From: Cladophialophora immunda
Lineage: Eukaryota; Ascomycota; Eurotiomycetes; Chaetothyriales; Herpotrichiellaceae
Length of the DNA: 64,000 bases
Direction of reading: 5' to 3'
NCBI RefSeq assembly: GCF_000835495.1
Contig: NW_015622542.1
Coordinates: 2,192,485 to 2,256,484, forward strand
The notes under the pieces: model-generated
Told to the model about the DNA's origin: nothing
The model's input: the letters and a program-made list of their open reading frames with translations, nothing else
Database searches by the model: none
Translations under genes and position numbers: made by a program
In this document: positions 30,449 through 40,904 of the stretch, in pieces
How the letters are laid out: the number at the start of each line of letters is the position of its first letter
Position numbering within the stretch: position 1 is the stretch's first letter

Positions 30449-31763
30449 ATGGGTTCTGCTCTGGGAAAGGAGGATCGAGAGAGGAGAACAGGGCACATTC
30501 AGGTCGATAGGCTGCTCAAATACGGCTCAAGGGCCCGGAGGAAAGAAGTCAAAATCCTCATGCTAGGTGGGTGCGTCCATGTCCACGGACCTTCAGGTTT
30601 GCTCCGATTCTGACTTTGAACAGGGGCTGGTGACTCGGGAAAATCCACTGTGCTGAAGCAACTAAAACTCATCAACGGAGGTGGTTATTCCGTTGACGAA
30701 CGCTGGTGTTTCAAGGCCATCATCTTCACCAATATCGTTCAGGCGATGCAAGCCATCTTGGAAGCGATGGACGTCTTTGGCATCCCGTTCACAAACCTCA
30801 CGGTAGACCGGCACGCGTCAGCAATCTTGTCACAAGGACAAAAAATCACGGCCACAGCGCTATCTCCTGAGATATACCTCGCGGTCAGTGTGCTTTGGGC
30901 CGACCCGGGCGTGAAGACGTGCTTTTCTCGCTGCAGCGAGTTCCAAGTCTGCGATTCTGCACAGTAGTACGTGGGCTTACACTGTTGGGCTGAGTAGACA
31001 CACAGTTCACCTTCAATGGCCCTTTGGAAGTCCTCTACTGAAAACCAAAGCGCAGCTACTTTGACTCGATCGATCGAATTGCCGCTTCAGACTTCGTGCC
31101 CAATGACCAAGATATCCTCCGGTCCCGGCACAAGACCACGGGCGTCGCCGAGTTCGCCTTTGCAGCCAACAAGGACACCATCTACCGTGTCATCGACGTC
31201 GGAGGGCAGCGGTCCGAAAGGAAGAAGTGGATGCACTACTTCGAGGAGGTAGACCTGGTCCTCTTCCTGGTGGCCCTGTCTGAGTACGACCAGGCCCTCT
31301 ACGAGGACGGCTCCGTCAACCGGCTGCAGGAGGCCATCGACCTGTTCCGCAACGTGTGCGATTCGCGCTGGTTCACGAACACCGCGGTCCAACTGGTTTT
31401 CAACAAGACCGATCTCTTCCAGGAGAAGCTGCTTCGCTCGCCCCTCGAGGCCCACTTCCCGGGCTATCAAGGTGAGATTCCCGCATATATGTCGCTCCCA
31501 GACTCAACCCCTCTGCCCCCCCTTCTCCTCTTGTTACCATGTGCCAACGGAACCCCCCCCCCCCGGTCTTGCAAGAGTCGGTGTTGCTGACTTGACGTCG
31601 GCGATTCATGGTATCAGGCGGCTCCGACTACGCGGCTGCTTGCCAGTACATCTCGGACAGATTCAGGTCGCCAGGCCAGCCGAGACATGCGGACTCCTTC
31701 ATTTGCGCGACGGACACGCCGCAGGTCACGACGTTAATGGGCAGAATCGTGGGCATGTTGTGA
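30449..31763 (+). CDS. Heterotrimeric G-protein alpha subunit, atypical
   Basis: Exons 30449-30566, 30624-30966, 31056-31471 and 31618-31763 encode 340 residues, about 13 fewer than usual. G-alpha subunits relay receptor signals by GTP switching. Gly2 (MGSAL) allows myristoylation, but the palmitoylated Cys3 of most members is Ser. The P-loop is GAGDSGKST (40-48; Asp for the usual Glu). Switch I reads LRSRHKTTG, switch II DVGGQRSERKKW with the catalytic Gln near 205, then NKTD and CATDT. After CATDT only 14 residues remain (PQVTTLMGRIVGML), so the normal helix ending in a receptor-contacting tail is short and unlike the family. It is most like the divergent fourth class of fungal G-alpha, but placement needs a tree. 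Confidence 0.83.
31553..31564 (+). repeat. Run of 12 C in G-alpha intron 3
   Basis: A homopolymer of 12 C, prone to length error in sequencing. It lies within the intron 31472-31617, so coding is unaffected. Confidence 0.9.
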
Positions 31764-32033
31764 AGAGTATTTCTCCCAGCAGCCTGGTGGGGGAACGCAT
31801 ACCCTTTCTGAACACTGAAGCATCCATGAGCGGCAAGAAGAACCCAAGCAAATCACTATTTCTGAAACACAACACAAGAGGTATCTGAAGTTGACCGGAG
31901 ATCATCCGCCTTCTTTTAATTGGGGACCCGAGAAAAACCCTGTTCGCTGTTCCGGCGAACAAATCTACTACGAAAAATCACCCGGGCGCGAAGCACTTAC
32001 TCCTTGATGTGAATTGACCGCCAACATAACAAA

Positions 32034-34322
32034 TCATACTTCATCGAGATCCAAATCATCCCACTTCTCCAGCAGATATTCCAGCCCGATGTTATCCATG
32101 GTTGCCCTCACCTTCTGATCCACGTCCATCCTGGTGTCATAGTCGGCCAGCAAGCGGTAGCACTCGTCGGACAGGACGACGCCGTTCTCCTTGACCTTGT
32201 GTCGCAACAAACGCAGGACTCCCCGACTCACGCGGAACCTCCGGCTCGCCGCGCGAAGGATGACGCACAGTTTGAAGAAGGCCTCCTGAGACTCGGGTCG
32301 GTCGTTCAGCTGTTCGAGCAAGGTGAACGCCGCGATGGTCGCAGGCTGCATGATAATGACGGGGAAGTGGTCTGCGCCCCAATTCAGCCGGATCTGTTCG
32401 AGGAGGTTGCTGATATTTTTGGACGCTGCTATGCACACTTCCATCCAGTGGCTCTGCGCGCTAGATTGTGGCGTCTCTGCCAGTGACGGCCGGCTCGAGT
32501 GTCCGGCGTCGAGGGCAGCTGTTTGCTTAGAAATTGTCACGTTGACCCAACTGTGAAGTGCGCTACCAACAACCGAAAAAATAGGCAGAGAAGGTTAGCA
32601 CTGAGGCAACCTTGGCTTCTTGATGTACGGTCTGAAAGGGGGCAGAAAGGATCAACCCTTGTTTTGACCAAGATTAGGGCAGTGGCTGCGTGTCATTACG
32701 CGAGCGAAGCAAAAGATTCCCAACTTACTGTAAGGCAATGACATGGGGCATGGCCCTGTCATGCAGTTTCATGCACCCGGGGAGATGCGCCGGCCAGTCT
32801 TCCACCTCGTGGTAGACCTTTGCAAACTTGTCCTTGGCAACTTCGCTGTCGCTTTGCTGTTTCTCTTCGAACAGCGTCTCGTCCAAGGTGGCCTTCTCCG
32901 CGAGTGAGATGAAGGCGAGGTAGTGGCAGGTGGGGTGCCACTCGACGCTCGTGTAGGGGATCGGGTACGGGGTCCAGCACACGGGCTGGTGTTGTGCACA
33001 GCCGACGGAGTGGGAGGTGGGTTTCGGTCGCGACGGCCGGTCAAAGACCCGGACCTGCTTCAACGCGAGGCCGATGAGGGGATTGAGCGCGTACAGGGTC
33101 CACTCGAGTTGACACAGGCAGAAGTCGATTTTGGCCAGGAACTCGGGGGTCATGGAGGACCTTTGGGCGATCCTTTGCCGCCACTTGTTCAGGCTCTTGG
33201 AGAGGAAGATTTGCTGGTACAGGACGCCGTTCCCTAGTTTGTCTTGACCGTTTATGTTCAGGCTGGAGGGACGAAAGAGAACCTCTTTGTGAGCGCAAAG
33301 ACAAAGAGACTGGAAAGGGGGAAAACCGGGTAACACCAACGACGTACTATGTCCATTGCACCCCCAAAGTCGCCACCATGGCCAGCGACACTTCGCCTTC
33401 TTGGGCATCCAGCCCCCTTCTGGCTTCGTTGTAGAAATGCTCCCGAATCACCATGTTGGGATCCGTGCCATCTTCTTCGAGGGTGTCGAGTAGCTAGAAT
33501 TGCCGGATGTCAGTTCGCCTCTTGTCAAGATACTTATGCTTACTGCTGGCGCGGGGGGGATATGGGACTGACACAGGCGTCGGCGAGGATCATGTTGACC
33601 AAGTAGGGGGTGCATATCAGGCTGGAGGTGTCGCCCGATCTCATTGCTTCCAGAAAGAGAGCCTCGTCCACCCAGTGCCACCACGGATGAGCCCAGGTAA
33701 ACCACAGGGACATGAGATGCGAGACAAAGTCGTCGTCGTCGGTCACCGTCGTCCACGGGTTGGCGGGGACGGATATTGGGGGATTCACAATGTCTTGAAT
33801 CCGACCCAGGCGAGCGCGATGTCTCCTGTACGTCGGCGACGACGTCTCGTGGCGATGGTTCTGGACTCCGACTTCTCCGATGCCGCCGAACCCGTTTTCT
33901 AGAAAGCTGGCGAGCTCCTGCCGTCCGGCGCTGCTTCGTATTAGACTGATAAGAGCATGCAGCTGGTTCGGCCCTCCGGTGCCCAGGGCATTGAGTAGGG
34001 CGTCTAGCAGGTGGCGGTCCTTCTCCAGCGACTCCAACCGTCGTTTGACGGCGAGCTTCCGCCGTCCATCATCATATTCGTCTTTGACACACTCGGTATT
34101 TCGTGAAAGGCAGGAAGCGCAGGGCACGCCCCCGTCACACTGGAACAGTCAGCCCACTCCCCAAGGCACCACCCAACATTGCGCGGGAAATCAAGCGTGA
34201 CGTACCTTGGTCCGACGCCGTCTGCAGGCGAGGCACGCGAGACTCACTTTCTTGCGCGATGTGGAGGGCCGGAGCGCATTTTCAAGGTCGGTGTCTGGGG
34301 GCGGTGCGAGTTCTCGGGACAT
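32034..34322 (-). CDS. Zn2Cys6 transcription factor
   Basis: Five minus-strand exons (34322-34206, 34139-33573, 33493-33348, 33262-32729, 32550-32034) encode 626 residues with every joint in frame. The Gal4-type binuclear zinc cluster uses Cys30, 33, 40, 46, 49 and 56 (CLACRRRRTK then CDGGVPCASC); the first intron falls between Lys39 and Cys40. Residues about 100-220 contain a conserved block with WFTWAHPWWHWVDEALFLE and LVNMILADAC, seen in regulators with a fungal-specific middle homology region, which fills the rest of the protein. It probably binds CGG-containing promoter elements; target genes are unknown. Its 3' end faces the G-alpha gene 270 bases away. Confidence 0.88.
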
Positions 34323-35607
34323 GATTGCGACCATTCAAACCGACCGACAAGTGAAGGACAGGGTTAGGTTTTGTTTTGGGCAAAAGGGAACAACGGAGTT
34401 CATGTTATGCAATGGATCTTGGTTCGGGGGGGGGCAATCAGAATGGGAGTTTCGGAGTGGTCGCAGTGCTGGCAATCGCAGGCATCGCAGTCTCTTTTTC
34501 GCAGGTGGCATGGATGACCTCAGGTTTGGCACACAGCATCCAGATCTCCGATGTTATGACGAAACCGCCATCCAACAAGTCCAATCCCAGTTCACCAAAG
34601 ATCCTCCGGGATATTGCTTCCGAGGCTGTCTACCCTACCAGTCAATCATCGTGGCCTCGGAAATATGTTGCGCGGGAGATCTGCGGGCAGTTAGAAAGGA
34701 TTGGGTGTCCCAAGGTTGGAGTCTGGATGGTGGCGCCCGCCTGTGTCACAGTGTCAGCCCTGCCACTCAGTCCCTGACCCTGTATACTGACATATCCAGG
34801 CTGCTCATCCTCGCTGAAACCATCTTCGCCCGGAAATGGGAGGGGGAAAGGAGGAGCACAAACAAGGAGGAAACAGGTAGGCAGCCAAGAGTGTCGCCTG
34901 GAGAAGGACGTCTTCATGCATCTGTACAACATCCAGGTAGATGGCTGTTTATCAATTGAACATTTCCCGACCTTTTACCGATGGCAGCTGGTAGCCTTAA
35001 TATCGATATGTGAAGGCAGCGACCAAACGGGTCAAGCCTCAATCGATGAATGTGTTGGTTCTGACCGACAACGAGCAGCGCCCAACGTCCAATCCAATCG
35101 CATCCATGTTGGGTGCAGAAACACAGCCTTAGAAGGGGTGGCACCGGTCACTGGCTGGAGATGAGGCCCCAGGCAGACTGTGTCGCACAAAGTGAAGATT
35201 ACGTCGGTCTGAGGTCAGGCGAGTCGCTTCACGAGCATCATCCCCCGGGCCACCAGGGGGCCACGTGGTGATGTTCTATCTCAGCATGGGGCAGCTGATT
35301 TGCTTGTGAGGGTCTACGACAAGGCCACTCAAGAAGCTCTGGGCTTGGTGGGATCACGATTGAGCACTCATCTGAGTGGCCAGAGTCATTGACGTTGAAC
35401 TGCCTGCAATGAAAGGAACCGGAAGCAACATGCGGACCTTTGACCTTCTCGAGCAATTCAAATCAAAGTCATTATCGTCAACAACAAACTGCAGTCGAGG
35501 CCAATCCCGTAATGCAAAGTGACCTCTTAGCGAGCCTCATAATATGCCGGTGAGTCTCTACATAACCAAGACCATCTCCTCGTAGCTGTGTTGGCGGGGG
35601 TCTAGCA
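34323..35607. other. Divergent promoter region
   Basis: Lies between the Zn2Cys6 gene (leftward) and the Rieske oxidoreductase gene (rightward). The long frame at 34207-34959 shows no domain and overlaps the zinc-cluster exon, so I do not call it. No gene is seen. Confidence 0.45.
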
Positions 35608-37497
35608 ATGGGCTTTGCTGCAGGACTCTTGTTTCTACGTCTAGCTTCACGTGCGGTCTCGACGCGACTTCGTGTGCCGAACCTCTCACGAACGCTGCTC
35701 TTCTCTCGGAAACCCGTTACCTGGTCCTCGACACCCAAATACCACCCTCTCGCGGTTCCCTGTCGTTCCATCAGCATGTCTCCAGATCCCAACCAGTTCA
35801 TGAGGACTTCTGGCCACCATGATTCTGTCTGGGTCCATCTTGACCCGTATTCCAATCGCCCTCAGTTCCCAAAATTGGAAAGAGACCTGGAGACCGATGT
35901 CTGCGTCATCGGATCTGGCATTGCAGGCATCTCGACCGCGGAACAGCTCGTGCGAAGGGGCGTCAATGTTGTGATGCTCGAAGCAAGAGACATACTCTCA
36001 GGTATGCTTCACTGGAGCTTAGGGAAGTGACATATAATAATATTGACCCCTGTGGCAGGAGAAAGTGGTCGAACATCCGGTCACCTGTCGTCAGACCTCG
36101 ACGACGGCTATGGGGCGATCAAGAAGCTGTTCGGTTCCGACGGGGCAAAACATGCAGCCGAGTCACACGACTGGGCGCTCAAGCATGTCGGTGAGGTTTC
36201 AAACGAGCTGGGAATCGACTGCGAGTACCGTATGCTCCCCGCCTATGACCTCTCCCAATATCCCATCGGCACCAAGGAATACGACAATGACATGTCGGAA
36301 CTTGAGGAAGAGTCTGCACTGCAAAGGGAACTCGGCCTGGATTCGAGATATGACGAGAGCCTCACCGTCAAAGGTTGGAGAGGAAAACCTGATCAAAGAG
36401 GAGGAGTCATTGTTGGCCGTCAAGCTACGTTCCATCCTACCAAATACCTGGTAGGCGTGCTGAAGTGGCTCAAGGAGCAGCCCAACTTCCAATGTTACAC
36501 TCATGCACGTGTGACCGACTGTGCCGAAAGCGGTATCCACGTACCACTGGTGGATGTCCACTTGGGCCCGAAGACTGTGACAGTCTCGACTCTGAATGGG
36601 CATACAGTGAGATGCAACCACGCGATACAGGCCACCTGCGTACCTCTGCAGAAGCTGAGCGTCGTGGCCGAAATGGAGTACAACCGCACCTACTGCATCG
36701 CCATCCGCATCCCCAAGGGAACCGTCGAGGACTGTTTGATCTATGACACCGCCGATCCTTACAAGTATACTCGCATGACTGCCTGCGACGAGAAGGACGA
36801 TTACATGGTGGTCGGCGGCTGTGATCACAAAGTGGGCCAGGAAGACGAGTGGGACGAGCGGTACAAGGAACTGGAAACCTGGGCGCGAGAACGCTTCCCC
36901 AACGCAGGGAGCGTGGATTACACATGGTCCGGCCAGATCTTCGAGCCGGTCGACCATATGGCGTTCATCGGCAGGAACGAGGGCAGCGACCGTGTCTATG
37001 TGATTACCGGCGACTCCGGCAACGGGCTCACTCACGGGGTGCTGGCCGGAAGACTGCTGGCGGATGAGATCCAGGGCGTCGACAACCCCTGGGCGAAGGT
37101 GTACAACCCTCAACGCATGGCGTCCGTGGCGTCCAAGCTGCCGAGCATGATCGAGCACGACGTCCAGATCAACACGCAATACAAGCGCCTGTTGCATTCG
37201 GATATCCAAGACGTCGAAGACCTCGGGAAAGATCAAGGCGGCGTGTTGAACCCAAAGACCTCGCGCCCTCAGGCCGTCTACAAAGACAAGGACGGCAAGG
37301 TCCACCGCATGAGTGCGGTTTGCCCTCATTTGAAGGGGATCGTGTGCTGGAACAACGACGAGAAGAGCTGGGACTGTCCGGTCCACGGCAGCCGCTTCAG
37401 TCCCGAAGGACTCCAACTCATCGGCCCGGCCAAAGGAGGCTTGCAGCCCTTTGACGACAGTGCAAAGGCGAGACAGAAGATTGCTGCCGAATCTTGA
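35608..37497 (+). CDS. FAD oxidoreductase with C-terminal Rieske domain
   Basis: Exons 35608-36001 and 36059-37497 encode 610 residues. A DAO-type FAD domain begins at about residue 95 (VCVIGSGIAGISTAEQL, a GxGxxG dinucleotide fold, then VVMLEARDILSG across the splice to ESGRTSGH). The FAD C-terminal motif GDSGNGLTHGVLAG is near residue 455. A Rieske [2Fe-2S] domain ends the protein with CPH (552-554) and CPVH (570-573), the C-x-H-x15-C-x2-H pattern. This architecture matches the YhfW-like bacterial and fungal oxidoreductases; the substrate is unknown. The first 55 residues are Arg/Ser/Leu-rich without acids, like a mitochondrial presequence; an internal ATG at 35776 would remove them. Confidence 0.87.
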
Positions 37498-37996
37498 GAA
37501 ATGTCGCAGTCAGGAACATGGAGCAAAAAATGGAATGTATCGCGTTCATACCCGGCGTATCAATCGAACGGGTGGGTATGGGTTATTCTAACTCGCGTAC
37601 GGCGCACAGGTTCTAAGTTGTCACCATGAGCAAGTACCTTTAGCCAGTGTGGTTTAGTCCGTGACAATCAGGAGTCGCCACAGGAGTAGTTCCAAGGAAC
37701 GGAAAAGGGTTGTATATCAATTGATAGTGTAGCAATGAGCACCACTCTCACCGTGGAAAGGGGGAATTGAGCCCAGAGGTCAAGTCCCTACGCCCGGAAT
37801 CTGTGTCCGACGCCATGAGACGTCATGAACAGACCGCGGTTGAATTGCCAGCTCCAAGACCCTCGCTGGAGAGCCTATACTCTCTTCTTTCTTTGCTTTG
37901 CTATTGTTCTATTTTCTCCGTCGGAACTTGTCTTCAGGTGAACTTCACCACCGTTCCTTTGAGAGAAAAGGGAGACAAATACGCCACCTATCCGCC
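37498..37996. other. Intergenic
   Basis: Promoter of the small membrane protein gene and 3' flank of the oxidoreductase gene. No gene is seen. Confidence 0.5.
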
Positions 37997-38765
37997 ATGC
38001 CAGAGCATTATACTAACTCGGCAAGACCGAAGATCCGCTTCTCGCTCCTCGAATGTATCGCCATAGGGATCGGGGCAGGGGCAGTGGGTGTTGCAGCGTA
38101 TGTATTGAACAGCTCTTGGGAAAAAGCGAAGCCCAGATACGGATGAAGAATGATGTAGTTGTTGTTCCCTCTTTTGGGGCTTTCTTTTCACAAAATCCAC
38201 TTACTAATCGTGTCCCTCGTTGACTCTGACCGACATACCAGGATGACCTTGAGCGCCAAAGCCGAACAATCGCTCACGCACCGGCCCAACTCGTACGTAC
38301 CAGGCAAAACCCTCTCGCGCCTCTTCGATCTCGATTTCCACGCCCATCCGGACCGAGTGAACCATGCGATGCACTGGGGCCAGGGGATGCTCGCGGCGGG
38401 CATTCGCGGCACCATGGCATACTACGGCGTCGTTGGGCCCTTTGCGAGCTATATTTTCATGGGCGTCAGGCTGCTCGTTGACCAGACATTGGAGAATTGG
38501 ACGGGTGTCGGGGCTTTGCCGTGGTATGTATATCCTTTTTCCGCACCTCCGTTCTTCCGCTTCCGCTCCTCTTTCTTTCAAGAGGCATGGAAGCCTGCAT
38601 TTCGTCGCATCAGTTCATATCATACATTGACTCCATGTGCCCATGCAAAACAGGACTTGGCCTGTCAACGAGCAAATCATTGATTTGATCCACAAGGCAG
38701 TCTTCGCGGCGGTCACAGGTTATGTAACGGACCGAATCATTCTGGGAGAAGCATTGAACGCTTGA
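37997..38765 (+). CDS. Small predicted membrane protein of unknown function
   Basis: Exons 37997-38097, 38242-38523 and 38654-38765 encode 164 residues. Exon 1 gives MPEHYTNSARPKIRFSLLEC and a hydrophobic Gly/Ala stretch (about 20-34). Exon 2 continues with SAKAEQSLTHRPNSYVPGKT, a His-rich DFHAHPDRVNHAMHWGQG and a second hydrophobic stretch (GIRGTMAYYGVVGPFASYIF). Exon 3 gives WPVNEQIIDLIHKAVFAAVT and the C-terminus. I have seen similar uncharacterised fungal proteins with the pairs RPNSYVPG, NHAMH and DQTLEN plus a TWP joint, but I know no function. The intron 1 acceptor follows a CTAAT branch site, and GC|G restores frame, which supports splicing rather than a free 49-codon first frame. Confidence 0.78.
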
Positions 38766-39476
38766 GCTGCCGAATGGCGAAAGGATGTATCTGTCACGAA
38801 GAGTGTTGTGGTGTTCGACGTCCGCCCCGCGGCGCGAGAGGCTACTCCTTACGATCAGAAAGGCGATCGTGAGGGAGGCGGGCGGGGGAGAACTCGGGAC
38901 GTCAGCCAGTCACAATGCGGGCGTGATTGGACTTGATGTGATTTACGAGTGCTGGGATTGAATCCTTTCTCAAATGCGGAATATGCCAAACGGACAATAT
39001 GGTACGCGTCGGGGTGCGTTAAAGAGAGACGCCAATGTCTGCCAAGCCTTTTGACTTGGACGCGTAGTCCCGTGACACCACGTGACGCGTACCATTATGT
39101 TCACATAGCAGCCCTTGACTCTTCTCTACCTCGTCGAGATGATATGATCCAGCATGGGACCGTCCTACCGTCCAGCTGATATCCTCTACCCAAAGAACAT
39201 TTGAATTACAACATCACAAGTCTCAAGGCCAGACTCGGTGAAGGCGGCAACAAGATCTCAGTGCACTTTCTCGGAGATTTCATGGGGCGGCGCGCCGCCT
39301 GTAGGAGCCTCAAACCCACCAAGAGACAATGTACGAAACTGAGGCAAATGGCGATGAAAAGGCTAACTACAGATGGTGCTTCAAGATGCTCCGTACTAAG
39401 CCAGCCTTGCGGGTGACACGGGTATGACTGTGACAAATAACTTTAGCAATTTATCCCACACATCGGAATCCCTCCG

Positions 39477-39503
39477 TACATCCAGTACATCCAGTACATC
39501 CAG
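39477..39503. repeat. 9-base tandem repeat, 3 copies
   Basis: TACATCCAG occurs three times head to tail about 150 bases before NPY1. The identical copies suggest replication slippage. Confidence 0.9.
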
Positions 39504-39610
39504 GAAGCGAGCGATGCACGGCCAGAAGCATTCTCCACCGATTCCGAGCGCTTAAATATATCACCGTCGATCAATAAATCCCACCCCGTCCACTCCGCCG
39601 CCCTCTTACA

Positions 39611-39649
39611 ATGTCGGTCCTCCGGGGGTGCTTGCTTTATCCTCCTTAA
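39611..39649 (+). promoter_or_regulatory. Upstream ORF before NPY1
   Basis: ATG to TAA, 12 residues (MSVLRGCLLYPP), ending five bases before the NPY1 ATG. If the transcript starts upstream of it, ribosomes would meet it first, and so near a stop would leave little room to reinitiate. Confidence 0.4.
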
Positions 39650-39654
39650 CCATC

Positions 39655-40794
39655 ATGTCCAGTCTGTCAGAGATATTTGGCCAGGGCCATAACGCCTACT
39701 TCTCCAATGGCCCCATCACCCGTCTCTCGTTCGTACGCTTAAATAACCAGCTTTTGGACAAAGCCTCCACCCACGCCAGTGCAAAGTATCTCACTTTTAA
39801 TGAGTTAAACCCTCTGCGGACACCAAATGGGAAGCTTGCCTTCAGCAAATATGAGGACGTTGCCAATGCAATTGGTCGTCCCTACGCCAAAGATGAGAAG
39901 ACCCAGATAGCTGAATTCAATCCGGATCATCATCACCCAACCCTCATCTTTCTCGGCCTGGACCTGGAAGACAAATCTGCGACTGCTGGGGGGAGCGCTC
40001 AGCTGGGCGAGTATGCTGGTGTGCCCTATTTTGCTCTCGATGTGAGCTCGAAGCATTATGCCCTGGTCAAGGAGTCGCAAACAGCCACCGGCCTCAAATA
40101 CGTGCCCACCAGGGTTGACCTCACACTAGATCACGCGCAATCAGCTATATACAGCCATGCACGGTCCTTGATCGATTGGAATAATCGCAATCGCTACTGT
40201 TCTAGCTGTGGTGGCCGCATGTTGTCCACCCATGGAGGAGCGAAAGTGGTCTGTCCACCTGCCGACAATGGCGTCCTCCGCCAGCGTGCGTGTCCAACCC
40301 GGATCGGGCTTCACAACCAGGCATTCCCACGGACCGACCCTACGGCAGTCATCGCCCCCATATCGGCCGACGCGAAGCGCGTCCTCCTGGGCCGCGGAAA
40401 GCGCTGGCCTGCCAATTATTTCTCCTGTCTCTCCGGCTTCATCGAGCCTGGCGAAAGCATCGAGACGGCATCAAGACGGGAAGCTTATGAAGAAACTGGT
40501 GTCCACATCGACAGGGTACAGATCCACTCGAGTCAACCATGGCCGTACCCGTCGACAATGCTGATCGGCGTCATCGGCCAATGCGTCGAGGGAGGAGAGA
40601 ACATTACCTATCCAGAGACGGAGCTGGAAGAGGCTAAATGGTTTGAGCTTGCTGAGGTTGAGCACGCCTTGAACAATGGAGCAAACCCAATGTGGGAGCC
40701 GCCTATCAAGGGATACACTGGTCCAAGAGTGCCTCCAAGCCAGCTGATGGCCCATCAGGTCCTGAGAGGGGTGCTGAAGTTGTTTCACAAATGA
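39655..40794 (+). CDS. NPY1: NADH pyrophosphatase (Nudix), Npy1/NUDT12 type
   Basis: Single exon of 379 residues. Npy1 hydrolyses NADH and NAD to NMN(H) and AMP, and related enzymes remove NAD caps from RNA. The N-terminal domain is of the NUDIX-like type. A zinc ribbon follows with CSSCGG at about 182 and a second Cys pair in VVCPP and RACP. The Nudix box begins at about residue 261 with GFIEPGE and ends REAYEETGV, matching Gx5Ex7REUxEExGU. The NAD pyrophosphatase tag SQPWPYPS at about 293 separates it from other Nudix enzymes. The C-terminus FHK is not a standard peroxisomal signal, unlike yeast Npy1. The ATG at 39655 is chosen because upstream in-frame codons lack ATG. Confidence 0.93.
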   Translation: MSSLSEIFGQGHNAYFSNGPITRLSFVRLNNQLLDKASTHASAKYLTFNELNPLRTPNGKLAFSKYEDVANAIGRPYAKDEKTQIAEFNPDHHHPTLIFLGLDLEDKSATAGGSAQLGEYAGVPYFALDVSSKHYALVKESQTATGLKYVPTRVDLTLDHAQSAIYSHARSLIDWNNRNRYCSSCGGRMLSTHGGAKVVCPPADNGVLRQRACPTRIGLHNQAFPRTDPTAVIAPISADAKRVLLGRGKRWPANYFSCLSGFIEPGESIETASRREAYEETGVHIDRVQIHSSQPWPYPSTMLIGVIGQCVEGGENITYPETELEEAKWFELAEVEHALNNGANPMWEPPIKGYTGPRVPPSQLMAHQVLRGVLKLFHK

Positions 40795-40904
40795 ACTTAT
40801 ATTGACCGTTCCACCCTTTATAGAGCATGCTAGATGTCTCTTTCCGTCTCGGATCAACGTGATCAATCTTTGTGTTCGAACTGTTTGGATTCCACGCGCG
40901 GTCA

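Larger units (their letters stand above)
38766..39654. other. Intergenic / NPY1 promoter
   Basis: It holds an E-box palindrome CACGTG at 39079-39084, a 9-base tandem repeat at 39477-39503 and an upstream ORF at 39611-39649. No gene is seen. Confidence 0.5.

Noticed and set aside
34207..34959. A 250-codon plus-strand frame
   Set aside because: It overlaps the zinc-cluster exon of the minus-strand factor and shows no family resemblance.
36199..37416. A 405-codon minus-strand frame opposite the Rieske oxidoreductase gene
   Set aside because: The plus strand carries FAD and Rieske motifs; the opposite frame has no domain and reflects codon bias.
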